DNA from: Termitomyces sp. T153 | Lineage: Eukaryota > Basidiomycota > Agaricomycetes > Agaricales > Lyophyllaceae | Assembly: GCA_018296165.2 (NCBI GenBank) | Contig: JACKQL020000005.1 | Span: 186,001 to 250,000, forward strand | Direction of reading: 5' to 3' | DNA length: 64,000 nucleotides | Shown: positions 35,845 to 47,668 of the stretch, in pieces | Layout of the letters: the number at the start of each line of letters is the position of its first letter | How positions within the stretch are numbered: position 1 is the stretch's first letter | Made by a program: the position numbers and the translations under genes | The notes under the pieces: model-generated | What the model was told of the DNA's origin: nothing | What the model saw: the letters and a program-made list of their open reading frames with translations, nothing else | The model's database searches: none

Positions 35845-38800
35845 CCTATCACCTGTCATTTAGGACAACTGCAAATAGAGTGTCCCTGCTCACCACATAG
35901 GATGCATGTGCCTTCTTTCCATTATTTCTCCTGAGTTTCCTCTGGTATGTTGATCCACAGACTATCCCAAATCTTATTTGTGCATAGGACTTCTTGGTTG
36001 TTGGCAGAGTCTGGAATGTTGTTGTAGTCATTGGGGTTGGCATTCAGGGGTTTTGAGGCCTCATGGAGGTCAGCAGCATTGAGCTGGGCAGGTGGGTATT
36101 GTTCTGGGAGTTTATTGGCACTAGTAGTTCCCCAGCCTGGAGGAAGACAGAGCGCAGGGTTGGCAGGGTTGGTGGGGATCAAGGACCAAATGCCATTGGT
36201 TGCCCTAGTCTGCCAATTGGTGTTACTAGAGGTGTTCCATGAGGTCCAAGGTGCCATGTTCTTGCTCTGGTCTTCCCAGTCACATTGGTTGATCTGGATA
36301 ACAAGTGCCTTGTATCCATTGTAGGTAGTTTGCTTGGGTGTGAGATGGAGGACATTCTTGATCTGTTGAGGCAGGGTGCAATGGAGGGTGAAGTGGAGGG
36401 CATTGTAATTTCATCCAGTTTTGTAAGCTTCCCATTTGAACCATATGATGAAGGTCATGAGACATTCATTGTTGTGCATTTGGAGGTTGAATAGGTTCTC
36501 CTCTGCCTCTGCTACAGTGTCAAAGATGCCAAACTTACTTGAGCATTCCTGGGTGAAAGCAAGCCAATTGGAGAGTATGGGGGTGTTGAGATCAAACTGG
36601 AGTAGCACAGTATAATGATCAAAGGCAATTCCCTGCAAATATGATGCAGTGAAGGCTACTTGTGAGCTTTTGAGCTAGAAGGTAATGGGCTTAAACTTGG
36701 AACATCATTAGACACTGAGTTAGAAACATGTGCCACTTCTGGGGATTGCAACCAGTGAAGGGTTTAGGCTTTTGAATGTTAAGTTTTCCTTCTCAAGCCA
36801 GTGCATTGTGAGTGTTGTTCTGAGTGTTTGGGGAGTAAGGAGAATTAGTAGGGAAAGGGAGTTGAAGTGCTCCAGGGCCTATGGGCTGTCTCAGAGGGGC
36901 TGCAACATTCTGGTGGGGTGGAGACATGTTGGTATGGGGGGCATGGAGATCAAAGTGGGGGGGGGGTCTTGTGGAGGGCCATTGCATGGGGTGGGCTCAT
37001 TGGTGGGATTACTAGGCTTATCAATGTAGGAGAGAGTCTGGTTGTCATCATGGACATGCAGGGGTGGCCATTGTGTATGGGGTTTGGGAGCAGTGGGCTG
37101 ATCCCAGATATGGAAGGCACTGGGGATGGAGTTGGCCTGGGGGCAAGTAGAGAGGGCTAAAGTGTGGGTGGCAGGTTGGTCAAACAATCCCCCCACAGGG
37201 TTGAGGTTCTTCAAGATGCTGGAGGCCACATTGAGTTCTTCCTGCTGGCAGGGAATGGGAGGGGGTGTCAGGTTCTGCTGATGATGGGGGCTCAGCTACA
37301 CTGGCAAATCCTTACTAGGTGGACATAATGTCCTACACTTATAACCAAGCATCTGGGATTGGCGCGGAGGGGAGGGACTTGCAAGGGGTAGCTAGGGGGG
37401 CAGTCTGAGCAAGTCCGGAGTGGTTTGGGGACATCTAAGACCAAGTATATTAGTCGCCAAACCTGGATGGGTGCTGGAACAAGTTCATGGGTGCACAAAT
37501 AGAATGTGGGGTAGGCAGAGGCTTCGCAATTGATGGAGGTGGAGCCAGAGTTTGACGGGAGATCACCAAGGCATGAGGGGTTCCTGGGCCAAGCAGGGAG
37601 CAAGGTCCAGAGTTGTTGTAAGAATGTTTGGGTCATAGCGCATGTGTGGAGTTTGTACTGACATTGGAGATGAAAGGAACTTAGGAAGACAAAGGAAATA
37701 TACACAGTTAAGATGAGACAGAGACAAGGCAAGACAAGACAGAGAAAAGAGATAGATTCAAAATTAAAAATAGAAACAGTGATGAGACGAAAGACAAGAC
37801 ATAAGAAACTAGTAAATGCAATATCAAGACTAAAGTACCAGGGGTTGCTCTACAACTTATATACCGACTACTGGGGGGCCCTGGAGGACAGAGGATATGG
37901 CAGAGGGGCTCGACGGAGCTGTGCAGAGTCAATGGGTGTCAGGTGCAATAGTAGAGTGGGCCACGGTGACATTCTGATGGGATCAGCTGGAAAGTGGGTT
38001 GCTCTGGGGTCGTTGGGTGCTCTTCAGCAGGTTGGAGAAATTAGGGTGGGGGTCAGGGTTGTGTGACATGGTCAGGAAAGGTGGAGGAAGTCTTGGGAGT
38101 TCAGGAAAATTCAGGGGATGCATCAACAGCTGCAGAGAAGGCATCGGAATTGATTAGGGGGCTGTCGGGGTTTGTCGAGGAAGTGTTGGAGTTACCTGGA
38201 GTGGGCGTGGAGGGTGGATGAGGGTTGGGGGGGTTTGGCAGAGCATTGGAGAGGACTGAAAGCAGTGCCGGGGTCTAGGGAGTGGGTCATAACAGGCAGG
38301 GCTTTGCTTCATGTTCTGACAAGTTCCTCACATTGCATATGGAAGGAGTGGGAGGAGTCCAGAGGATCTTTGAATGGGTGGGGGTTTGGACTGGTGTGGA
38401 TTTCTTCAACCAATGTGTGGAGCTCATTCTATAAACTAGCATCAATGCCCAGAGTGCCTTGCATAGTTTCCAGGAGGTTTCCTTGCAGGTAGCATTCATG
38501 AAAATTAAGGAGTTGATCTGCCCAAACTTCTGGAGTTGCAGGGGTGTTGGAGTAGCCTAGGTTGACAAGGAGAGTGTGAGCATGCCTTGCAAACTCCACA
38601 GAAGAGAAGCAGAGGAAGTGGAGGACTTTATTGCACTGTTGGATGTAGGCTTTGACTCTTTGCTGCTTGAAGGAAGGGGGAACTTGAGCAGGAAACAGTA
38701 GACAAGGAGGAAAATAATTATCTATGTGCTCTGGAGGGGCTGGGGCTGCAGCAGGGACTGGGTATGTGTAGTAGTGGGCAGGAAGAAGGTAGGCAGGATT

Positions 38801-39060
38801 GGAGGGTGCTGCAGAATATCCTCCAAGGTTCATGCAGGAATTGTTGCCATTGGTGGAGAATGCTGGAGGGCAGCGCCAGCCTGGAGGTATTCCCTGGCTG
38901 ATGGAGGGGGCATAGAATGCCTGGTTGGGGTCAGGAGTCTAGTGGTAGGGGACATACTGATCTGGGTAGAATGGGGCATATGGATTTTCAGGCACTAGCC
39001 GACCATAGATGTTGGTTAGGTAGCTGGTGGGGTTGTATGCAGGGTTATACACAGACATTG
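35845..39060 (-). pseudogene. Gag of copy D (broken, with one nested solo LTR)
   Basis: Reading the minus strand: an N-terminal Pro/Tyr-rich region (NLGGYSAAPSNPAYLLPAHYY near 38830), a long linker, the capsid core with QGIAFDHYTVLLQFDL and EENLFNLQMHNNE (36638-36411), and a zinc knuckle CILCGEQGHSICSC (CX2CX4HX4C) near 35920-35880 that is out of frame with its surroundings. The capsid fragment matches copy H over its whole readable length. The nested LTR is at 37266-38294. Confidence 0.75.
37266..38294 (-). repeat. Solo LTR (1029 bp) in the gag of copy D
   Basis: Starts TGTCAGGTTC, ends GGTCATAACA. The flanks GGGGG and GGCAG are an imperfect duplication; the intact site in copy H reads GGCAG on this strand, so two changes have hit the left copy. 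CpG content is intermediate. Confidence 0.8.
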
Positions 39061-39077
39061 AGAATGGGGTAAGGGGG

Positions 39078-39090
39078 AGTCTTGATATCA
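39078..39090 (-). other. Priming site of copy D, complementary to its own transcript start
   Basis: The 13 nt next to the 5' LTR read TGATATCAAGACT on the minus strand. The predicted transcript start in the LTR (39654-39642, minus strand) is AGTCTTGATATTA, 32 nt after TATATAAG (39686-39679). Twelve of 13 bases pair, plus a possible G-U. Confidence 0.7.
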
Positions 39091-40131
39091 TGTCAGGTTC
39101 TACTGATAATGGGGGCTCAGCTACACTGGCAAATCTTTACTAGGCAGACACAATGTCCTGTGCTTATAACTTAGCACTCTGGGGTTGGTGCGGAGGGAAG
39201 AGACTTGCAAAGGGAAGCTAAGGGGAGCAGTTTGAGCAAGTCCAGAATGGTCTGGAGAAGTCTAAGACCAAGTATATTAAATGTTGGACTTGAGTGGGCA
39301 TTAGGAACAAGTTCATAGGTACACAAATAGGCTGCAGGGTAAGCAGAGGCTTTGCAGGTGATGGGGGTGGAGCCAGAGTTTGATGGGGGATCAACTAAGA
39401 CTTGATGGGTTCTGGGGCTGAGCAAGGAGCAAGGTCCAGAGTTGTCATCAGGATGTTTGGGGGTTGTAGCACATGCATGGAGTTTGTACTGATGTTGGAG
39501 AGGGGGGAACTTAGAGAAATAAAGGAAATATAGACAGTCAAGATGAGGTGAGACAAGACAGAGAAAAGAGATAGATTTGTGACTAAAAATAGAAATAGAG
39601 ACAGAAAGAAACACAAGATGCAAGAAACCAGTTAATGCAGGTAATATCAAGACTAGAGTATGAGGAGTTACTCTACAACTTATATACTGACTACTCAATA
39701 GTTCAGGAGAACAGTGGTTATGGTGGCAGGGCTCAACAGAGCTGTGTGAAGTCAATAAGTGTCAGGTACAATCAAGGGGCAGGCCATGATGACATTCTGA
39801 TGGGATCAGCTGGGGACATGGGCTGCTCCGGGGTCATTGTGATGCTCTAGAGCAGGTCATGTGAACTAGAGCAGTGGGTTAGAGGTGTAGGGCAGGGCCA
39901 GGAATGATGGAGGAGGGTTCCAGGGGTTCAGGGGAAGTGTTGATAACTGCAGAGAAGGTGTTGGAGTTGGTCAGGGGGCCATCAGGGTTTGCTGGGGAAG
40001 CATTGGAGTTACACAGTGTGGGCATGGGGAATGGGCAAGGGCTGGGGGAGTTTGATGGGGCATTCAGGGAGACTCTGGAGAAACAAGTGGGCTGTGAACA
40101 ATGTTGGGGGTCCAGGGAGCAGGTTGTGATA
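39091..40131 (-). repeat. 5' LTR of copy D (1041 bp)
   Basis: Partner of 26140-27180. At offsets 117, 194 and 339 from its left end one LTR has TG and the other CA, the result expected if one CpG decayed on opposite strands in the two copies. Confidence 0.92.
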
Positions 40132-40515
40132 CTGTGAGCTTCAGGAATGGATTGAACCACTCCCAGACCAAGGCTGGGCTTGGAATGCAAGGTGGGGGCC
40201 AACCCTGCCACCAAATGTACTGGAACTCCACTCCTAGACAAGACCCCCAACAGCCTCACCACCACTGTGGACAACTCTGTCAAGATTCATTCAGCAATCC
40301 TGGAATGCAAGAAACAAGACTGTGCTCACAACTGCAATATATAGCCTCTACTTGCCTGCAGTCACAACAACCCCTGGACTCTTCAGAGGTGAGGGAGGCA
40401 GAAGATGCCAATGGAGACATGGATGCTGCTGGGGAGTATGCAGAGGAAGACATGGGAGAAGTCTGGGGAGCCCTGGGGTATGTCCTGACCCTTTTTTAAC
40501 CCTAGGACAATGATT
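40132..40515 (-). pseudogene. Antisense gene copy A2, 5' part right of D
   Basis: The minus strand starts with ATGTCTTCCTCTGCATACTC at 40453, the same first codons as copies E and G, and runs to the CTGTG next to D, continuing at 26139. The promoter-side sequence with a TTAAAAAAGGG box is kept to about 40515, where it changes abruptly to family-2 sequence. Confidence 0.65.
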
Positions 40516-43500
40516 GGTGAGGTAATACAGAGAGCTCCACAGTTCTCCAGAGATCTCTTTGGCTCTTGAACAAGCTCTAGAGATGTTGAACAAGCTGCAG
40601 AGATGCTGGAACAGGTTGCAGAGGTCAGAAATGGAAGTCCCCTGACAGTGCTGGAGTTCTTCCATGGTCATAATGTTGTGCCATGTTGTCCTTTGCCTTT
40701 GCCAGGGCTGTTCAGGCTTTCTCCTGTGACCTCTTCATCTAGTCCACAAACTGTTCACTGCTTCATTCTCCAATGACTGGCCCCAGAGTTTGAAGCCTAT
40801 GCATGGGTGACATCTAGTGTCCAGGAAGAAGGGCAAAAACTGGGTGGCTGCATGAATATGGTTGTTGTACTGGAACTTAGCATTGGAGAGGAGTTTATTC
40901 CAGTTGTCCTGGTGCTTATTGCAGAAGAGGTGGAGGTATTGCTTGAGCTCCTGATTCACATGTTCAGTCTGGCTGTTGGACTGCAGGTGGTAGGCAGTGG
41001 AGGTGTGAAGGTTCACACCAAGTAGGTGGTAGAGCTCTCAGGTGAAGTCCACTATGAATTGTGGCCCACAGTTGGATATGTAGGCATTGGAGAGGCCATG
41101 GAGCTTCCAGACATTTCTCTGGTATAGGTTTGCAACACCCATGGTGGAGCAAGTGGTGTGAGTGGGAATGAAGTGTGCTTGCTTGCCATACAGCTCCACC
41201 ACTACCATAATGGCATTGTAACCATGGGCATTGGAGAGCTCTACAATGAAGTCTACTGAAGTGACACTCCAGCATTCCAAGGGGATGGAGAGGGGATGTA
41301 GCTGTCTGGTAGGGAGATGGCATTGGGGCTTGGTCTGGAGATAAAGATTGCATGTACCAGTGTAGGGCCCAATGTACTGGGACATCTGTGGCCACCAGTA
41401 GTTCTGGAATACTAGATTCAACATTTTCCATTGACTAGGGTGTCCTGAGATCTGAGAGTTGTGGTGTTGCTCTACAATCTTTGGATGGAGCTCTGGGACA
41501 TTGGGCATGTAGATGTGGTCATGGAAGGTTAGGAGCCCATCTTGGAGGGCCCATTTGTCCATGCAGACAGACTTGGCACCAGTGGTGCATCCCAAGTTCA
41601 GTGCCTGGGCTGCCTGGGCAATGAGTTCCTCCTGCTGACCATCCCAATTTCTATATCAGATGTCCTGGAGAATGTCCACCTCTGCTCTCTTAATGGCTAG
41701 ACCTTCCATGGCTCAGATCACAAACAATTTGGGGCAGAGGAGCATGATGTTGCTATTGTCATCTCCCCTGATGCTGTGGTTCACTCTCCAGAACAGGGCA
41801 TCCAGCTTCTTCATACTCTGGTCTGGCTTGTGGTGCAATGAGAAGTCAAAGTTGGCTAGATAGAGGGACCACTGGGCTTGGCAGTGGTTGAGCTTCTTAG
41901 CCATCCAGAAGTATTCAAGGTGCTTGTGATCTGTCCAAACCTTAAACTTGTGCCACACACCTTCCAGGAAGTGCTGCCACTCTTCAAAAGACTGGATGAT
42001 GGTCAGCATCTCCTTGTCATGGATCTTGTAGTCATGCCCTACTGCATTCAGGCTCTTGGAGTACGAGACCACCAGATGCCACTTCCCATCCTCTGGGGAT
42101 TGTTGTGGTAGAAGAGCTCCAGTGGCAAAGTCAGAGTTGTTGGCTTCCACTCAAAAGGGAGAGTTGTTGTCTGGGAAGAGGAGGACTGGTTTAGAGGTCA
42201 CAGTGTGCTTGAGAGTGTTGAAGGCTGTCTGCTCTGAAAGGCCCCAGCTCCAAGTGGTGTCTTTTGCAGTGAGGTCAAAAAGAGGGCAGGCATGATGCAA
42301 GAAGTCCTGAATGAGCCTCCAGTAGAAGTTAGCAAAGCCTAGGAAGGCCTGCACCTCCTTCTTGTTCTTAGGCTCTGGCCACTCTGCAACACCTGCCACA
42401 TTCATTGGATCCATCTCCATGGCTCCATGCAAGATGATCAGCCTAAGATACTTGATCCAGGTCTGCTCAAACTCACACTTCTCTGGTTTGAGATAGAGCT
42501 GGTGGTGACAGAGACATTCCAAGATGAGGTGCATGATCTGGCAGTGCTCCTTGTTTTAGTGTAGATAAGGATGTTGTTGAGGTATATGCACACTATGCCT
42601 TTGGCAATGAGATCCTGGAAGATATCATTCATCATTGTCTAGAAGGTGGCCAGACTATTGGTGAGTCCAAAGAACATGATAAGAGGTTTGAACAGTCCCT
42701 GGTTGATCTCAAAGGTGGCCTTTCATTTGTCTCCTTCCTGGATGTGCATGTTGTTGTAGCCCCATCAAACATCCAGCTTAGTGAAGTACTATGCACCCCA
42801 GAGGTCATTGATGAGCTCCAAGATGAGGGGGAGGGAATAGCAACTCTTTACAGTCATAGCAGTAAGGACATGGTAGTCCTGGATTAGCCAGAGCAAGCTG
42901 TCCTTTTTTTTGATGAAGAAGACTGGAGAAGCCATCAGGGATTTGGAGGGGTGGATGCAACCAGAGTCCAGGTTCTCTTGTAGGAAGGCATCAAGCTTGA
43001 CCTGCTCCTTGGGTGCCAGTGGGTAGACCTTGCAGCTCAAGGGCTTAGAATCCAGCATTAATTCAATGGCATGGTTCCACTGTTTGTGCTCTGAGAGCAA
43101 GTCAATGAGGCCTTAGAGAACATGTCTTCAAAGGTGCAAAGGTACAGAGGCACAACATCCTGGAACACCCAGGGCACAGAGTTTGCAGCAAATGCCTTGG
43201 CCAGCTACTGGAATGTGGTCTGGCTAGCCCAAATCTCCATGGTCAAGGGCAGTGAGCATAAAGTGGTGGCATAGATCTGATCTCCAACTTACACTGCCTT
43301 GTCTAGGAGCTCTGGGTGGTGGACACCTCCAAACTCCCCTCCTAGTTCCTTTTCCAGGGCCTGACCACTGCTCTGGTTATCCTTGTAGAGGGCCTCCCCA
43401 TGGGGGAACACTAGGAGTGGGGGGTCCAGGAGGTCTAGATCCACAAAAGGAAGATGGCCAGCACAGCATGCCTGGATAGCCACACATTAGTGAACTTTAG

Positions 43501-43530
43501 CTTAGTGCTCTTTTCTGACTTTGGTGGCAC
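40516..43530 (-). pseudogene. Family-2 Ty3 element: protease linker, RT, RNase H, integrase (broken)
   Basis: A different Ty3 lineage. Read from 43530: protease-RT linker; RT start with WNHAIELM, SCKVYPLAPKEQ, SPVFFIKKKD (43100-42789); palm with IYLNNILIY, where the YxDD box has become YLNN (42635-42438); [19 protein letters not shown]; RNase H with SKSLNAVGHDYKIHDKEML (42150-41713); integrase with HPSQWKMLNLV, YWWPQMSQYI and AYHLQSNSQTEHVNQEL (41595-40735). It ends with a coiled-coil-like tail near 40500. Many stops. No LTR of this family was found. Confidence 0.8.
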
Positions 43531-43537
43531 AGGCTCT

Positions 43538-44103
43538 ATGGAGATGGATCTGGTGAATGTGGCAGGTGTCATGGAGTGGCTGGAGCCCAAGAACAAGAAG
43601 GAGGTGCAGGCCTTCCTAGGCTTGCTAACTTCAACTGGAGGTTCATCCAGGACTTCTTACATCATGCCTGCCCTCTATTTGGCAGCTTAGGCACTGAAAT
43701 TGGGATGCAATACTGGTGCCAAGTCTGTCTGCACAGACAAATGGGCCCTCTGAGATGGGCTTCTGACCTTCCAGGATTGCATCTATGTGCCCAATGGTAT
43801 GGAGCTCTGCCAGAGGATTGTAGAGCAACACCATGACTCCCAGATTGCTGACACCCTAGCAGATGGAAGATGCTGGAGCTAGTATCCCAGAATTACTGGT
43901 GGCCACAGATGTCCCAGTATATTGGGTCCTACACTGGTACATGCTATCTCTGTCTCCAGACCAAGCTCCAATGCCATGTTCTTACTGGACAGCTACACCC
44001 CCTCCCCATACCCTTTAAACAATGGAGGGTTGCTTTGGTGGACTTTATTGTGGAGCTCCCCAATGCCTACAATTACAATGCTATCATGGTAGTGGTAGAC
44101 CTT
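43538..44103 (+). pseudogene. Inverted, internally deleted family-2 fragment
   Basis: Opposite orientation to the preceding block and starting only about 10 bp from it. It encodes EPKNKKEVQAFLG, then jumps after about 150 bp to the integrase start (TGAKSVCTDKWAL, YWWPQMSQYI, IMVVVDL), skipping RNase H. Cut at 44104 by the LTR of copy F. Confidence 0.75.
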
Positions 44104-45531
44104 GTCACAACCTACTCCCAGACCTCTGGACCTTCCTCAGGTCACCCTGCCTCTCTGGAGCTTCCCCCAACAACCTCCTAACTCATCCCAGCCTTTGTTA
44201 ACCTATGGCACCCATCCAGGCTAACCTTGACACTTCCTTGGCAAAACCTAATGACTTTCTAGCAAACTCTGGCACATTCCCTGTAGGCCTCCTCAGCTCC
44301 CTCTCTCCCCACAAAACCCCTGAGCCTCTCCAACACTTCTCCTGGCCTAGTCATACATTACCAGCTCACCCCTGCAACCTACACAAGCACTCCAGAATTC
44401 CCTGATGACTGCAGGCAGACTGCATTCACATCAGATCCCATCAGAATGTCACCATGGCCTGCCCTTTGATCAGAGCTGACACCTGTCTGTCACAACCCAC
44501 TCCCACACCTCCTAACCTTTCCCCAGGATGCCCCACCTCCCCAGAGCCTCCCCCTTTGCTTCCCCCAACTCACCCCAACCCTTGCTAACCAATGGCATCT
44601 GTCCTAGCTAACTCTGATGCTTTCTTGGCAAACCCTGACAACTCCCTGGCAAACTCTGGCACATCTCCTGTGGGCCTCCTCAGCTCTCCCTGTCACCTAT
44701 AAGGCCCATGAGCCTCTCTAACACTTCCTCTGGCACAGGCATAGATTACTCAACCACCTCCACAACTCATACAACTACTCTGGAGTTCCTCAACAACTAT
44801 AGGATGGACTGCATTCCCATCACAGTATCACCATGGCCCATCCTCCAATTAGAGCTGACACCTGTCAACTCCATGCAGCTTCAACAAGCCCTGCTGTTGT
44901 GCCCTCAACCACCAGAGAAAGTCCAGATGTTAGTATATAAGACATAGAGTAGCATCCATTACCTTAGTCTTGATATTACCTTACCTGCATTACTTGGTTT
45001 CCTATATCTTGTGTTTCTCTGTTACATTTCTCTGTCTTGTCTCTATTTCTATTCTTAGTCTCAAATCCATTTCCCTTCTCAGTTCCATCTTGTCTCACCT
45101 TTGTCTTGTCTTGACTGTTTATATTCTCTTTGTTGTTCCCAAGTTCTTTTTATTTCTGACATCATTATAAACTCTGTGCACATGCCAAAAACCTTCAAAC
45201 ATTCTTATAACAACTCTGGACCTCACTCTATGCTCAGCTCCAGAACCTATCACTCTTGATTGATCCCCTATCAAACTCTGGCTCCAATTCCATCACTTGT
45301 GAAGCTTCTACTTACCCTGCAGCTTATACACTTGCTTATGGACTTGTACCTGATGCCTGCCCAAGCACAATGTTTAATTACTTGCTTGGACCACTCCCCC
45401 AAGCTTCTCCTTGCAAGTACTTGAAGTCCACACCATCCCCAGAGTGCTAGGTTATAAGCACAGGACATTGCATCTGCCTAGTAAGGACTCACCCAGTATA
45501 GCTGAGCCCTCATGGTCAGTGGAACCTGATA
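44104..45531 (+). repeat. 5' LTR of copy F with a duplicated U3 part
   Basis: TGTCACAACC occurs at 44104 and again at about 44490; the first unit (about 386 bp) parallels the start of the second, including the TCACCATGGCC and GAGCTGACACCTGTC segments, then the full LTR follows to AACCTGATA. TATATAAG is at 44934-44941 and AGTCTTGATATTA at 44966-44978, complementary over 13 of 13 bases to 45532-45544. Confidence 0.8.
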
Positions 45532-46033
45532 TAATATCAAGACTCCACCTTACCCCATTCTTGATATTTGTGTATAACCCCACATACAACCCTGCTGGCT
45601 ACCTAACCAATGTCTATGGTTGGCCAGTCCCTGAAGATCAGTATGCCCTGTTCTATCCAGGCCCACCTGCAGATCAGTATGTTCCTCATCATTGGACCCC
45701 AGATCCAAACCAGGCATTCTATGCTCCTTCCATCAGCCAGGGAATACCCCCAGGCTAGCACTGCCTCCAAATGTTCCCCACTGATGGCAATTACCCCCAC
45801 ATGTAAAGAATTTCCTGGAGCACCTCCAGCACCTCCAACCCCACCTACCTCCCACCCACTCACTACTATGCTTACCCCATTCCCACTGTGGCCCCAACTC
45901 CTCTGGAACAACCAGATAACCATTCCACCTCTCAACTACCATTCCCCACTCAAATCCCTCCTTCCCCTAGACAGCAACAAGTTGAAGCCTATGTCCAGCA
46001 GTGGAACAAAGTCCTCCATTACCTCTGCCTCTC
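44104..46033 (+). mobile_element. Copy F: 5' end of a family-1 element (LTR and gag start)
   Basis: LTR at 44104-45531, priming site at 45532-45544, then about 490 bp of gag with NPTYNPAGYLTNVYGWPVPE and ADQYVPHHWTPDPNQAFYAP. Interrupted at 46034 by the LTR of copy G; the rest should lie beyond the right edge. It sits in the family-2 integrase. Confidence 0.8.
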
Positions 46034-46705
46034 TGTCAGGTTCCACTGACTACAGGGGCTCAGCTACACTGGCAAGTCCTTACTAGGTGGATGTGATGTC
46101 CTGCGCTTATAACCTAGCATCCCAGGGTGGCATGAACAATAGGGACTTGCAAGAAGAAACTGAGGGAAGCAGTCTGAGCAAGTCCAGAGTGGTCTGGAGA
46201 AGTCTAAGACCAAGTATATTAATGTTGTGCTTGGGCAGGCATCAGGAACAAGTTTGTGGGTGCATAAATAGATTGCAGGGTACATGGAGGCTTTGTAAGT
46301 AATGGGAGCAGAGCCGGAATTTGATGGGGGATCAATCAAGACTGATGGGTTCTGGAACTGAGTGAAGGGTGAGGTCTGGAGTTGTTATAGGAATGTTTGG
46401 AGGTCACAGCATGTGTGTGGAATTCATAATGATGTCAGAGATGAAAGGGACTGAGGAAAACAAAGGAAACAGAGACAGTCAAGATGAGATGGAGATGAGA
46501 CAAGATGGAACTGAGCAAAGGAAATAGATTCAAAACTAAAGAAATAGAGATGGAAACAAAAGAAACATGAGACACAAGTAACCAGTTAATGCAATATCAG
46601 GACTAGAGTACAAGGTGCTACTCTACAGGTTATATACTGTCTACTAGAGGGCTCTTAGGGTCAGTGGGTGTGATGGCAGGGTTTGACAGAGTCATGCAGA
46701 GTTGA

Positions 46706-47668
46706 TGTAGTACTGGGTTAGAGTAATACTCATAGTTCTGGGGCTTTCTTGAAGACTTAGGCAGTCTACTCCAATTCCACACTGATGTCTTGATAAATGC
46801 TTGAAGTTGAAGGGGTTTACTTCCAAAATATTTCTATTCTGAATGCAGAGGGGTCTCAATAAACTCCAGCCTAAGTGATTCACTCCCTGGGAACCACCAA
46901 GCCTTTGCCTATTAATTGCCTGTCCATTTGCTACTCTACTTGGGCTATTTATACCTCTTTCTACAGTGCACAGACCACCCCCTACATGTGACTTTTGGTT
47001 CCATACTTTCCAGCCCCTTATTCATAACTGTTATTCTAATTCCCCCTTTTGGCATGCCTGTTTCAGTGCCACAGGCCAGTTCTTGGTTCCATCATTCCTC
47101 CTTTGCATTCTTAGCTTCCATTTGCCCCATTTATCTCTCCCTCTGTATTTCTTCCATTCATATTCTCCCCTATTCAGGTTCTTTCCCATTCAGGTTCTTC
47201 CATTCATCTTCCTTTCCCTTCCCTTCATTCCATTCATTTCATATTCTTCCATTCATCTTCCTTTCTCTTCCCTTCATTCCATTCATTTCATATTCTTCCA
47301 TTCATCTTCCTTTCCCTTCCCTTCATTCCATTCTTTCTCATTCATTCCCCCTTTACCTCCTTTCAGTCAACATTCCAATCTGGTTATTCTTAGATCAGAT
47401 CTAGATCTTGCCAGAATTGATGCCACTCAGGTGCTTTTGCCAGTCCCATGCTTCCCCTCCCATTACAGTGATTGGACTATTATTGAGTGTATAGTCTAGT
47501 ATAGTCCTTTCTTGTCCTATCCTGTTCTGTCTTTCTTCTGGTGTATTTAAAGGAATAATGTTGCTGGGACTTGTTTTACCAGGAGGCTTATAGTTTTCAG
47601 CCTTAATAAATGTTTGTTTTGACTTCTGGTGTTTATTATGTTCCCAATGGTGTGACAACATCGTATCA
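46706..47668 (+). repeat. Solo LTR of a third family inside the LTR of copy G
   Basis: 963 bp, TG...CA ends (TGTAGTACTG and TCGTATCA), flanked by TTGA on both sides; removing it restores the interrupted family-1 LTR exactly (GAGTTGA then TGGGTGTTGG). It contains a TATA-like CTATTTATACC near 46949 and AATAAA near 47606, consistent with plus orientation. It does not resemble the family-1 LTR. Confidence 0.75.
47198..47338. repeat. 49 bp tandem repeat, about 2.9 copies
   Basis: Units starting TTCCATTCATCTTCC occur at 47198, 47247 and 47296, exactly 49 bp apart and nearly identical. Pure pyrimidine-rich satellite-like sequence within the third-family LTR. Confidence 0.85.

Larger units (their letters stand above)
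26140..40131 (-). mobile_element. Copy D: full-length family-1 chromovirus with three nested solo LTRs
   Basis: Bounded by two LTRs of identical length (1041 bp; 26140-27180 and 39091-40131) and by a perfect 5 bp duplication CTGTG at 26135-26139 and 40132-40136. Read on the minus strand: 5' LTR, priming site, gag, two protease modules, RT, RNase H, integrase, chromodomain, spacer, the antisense gene on the plus strand, polypurine tract, 3' LTR. Solo LTRs at 30341-31327, 33833-34964 and 37266-38294 interrupt it. Without them the element is about 10.8 kb. The coding regions are broken by many TpG/CpA changes, and it is inserted in the antisense gene of an older copy. Confidence 0.93.

Noticed and set aside
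43252..43836. Plus-strand ORFs over the family-2 RT linker as new genes
   Set aside because: They are shadow frames of the inverted family-2 fragments; the reading with Ty3 motifs explains the region.
47198..47338. A CRISPR-like array
   Set aside because: The 49 bp units are directly adjacent with no spacers, and the genome is eukaryotic.
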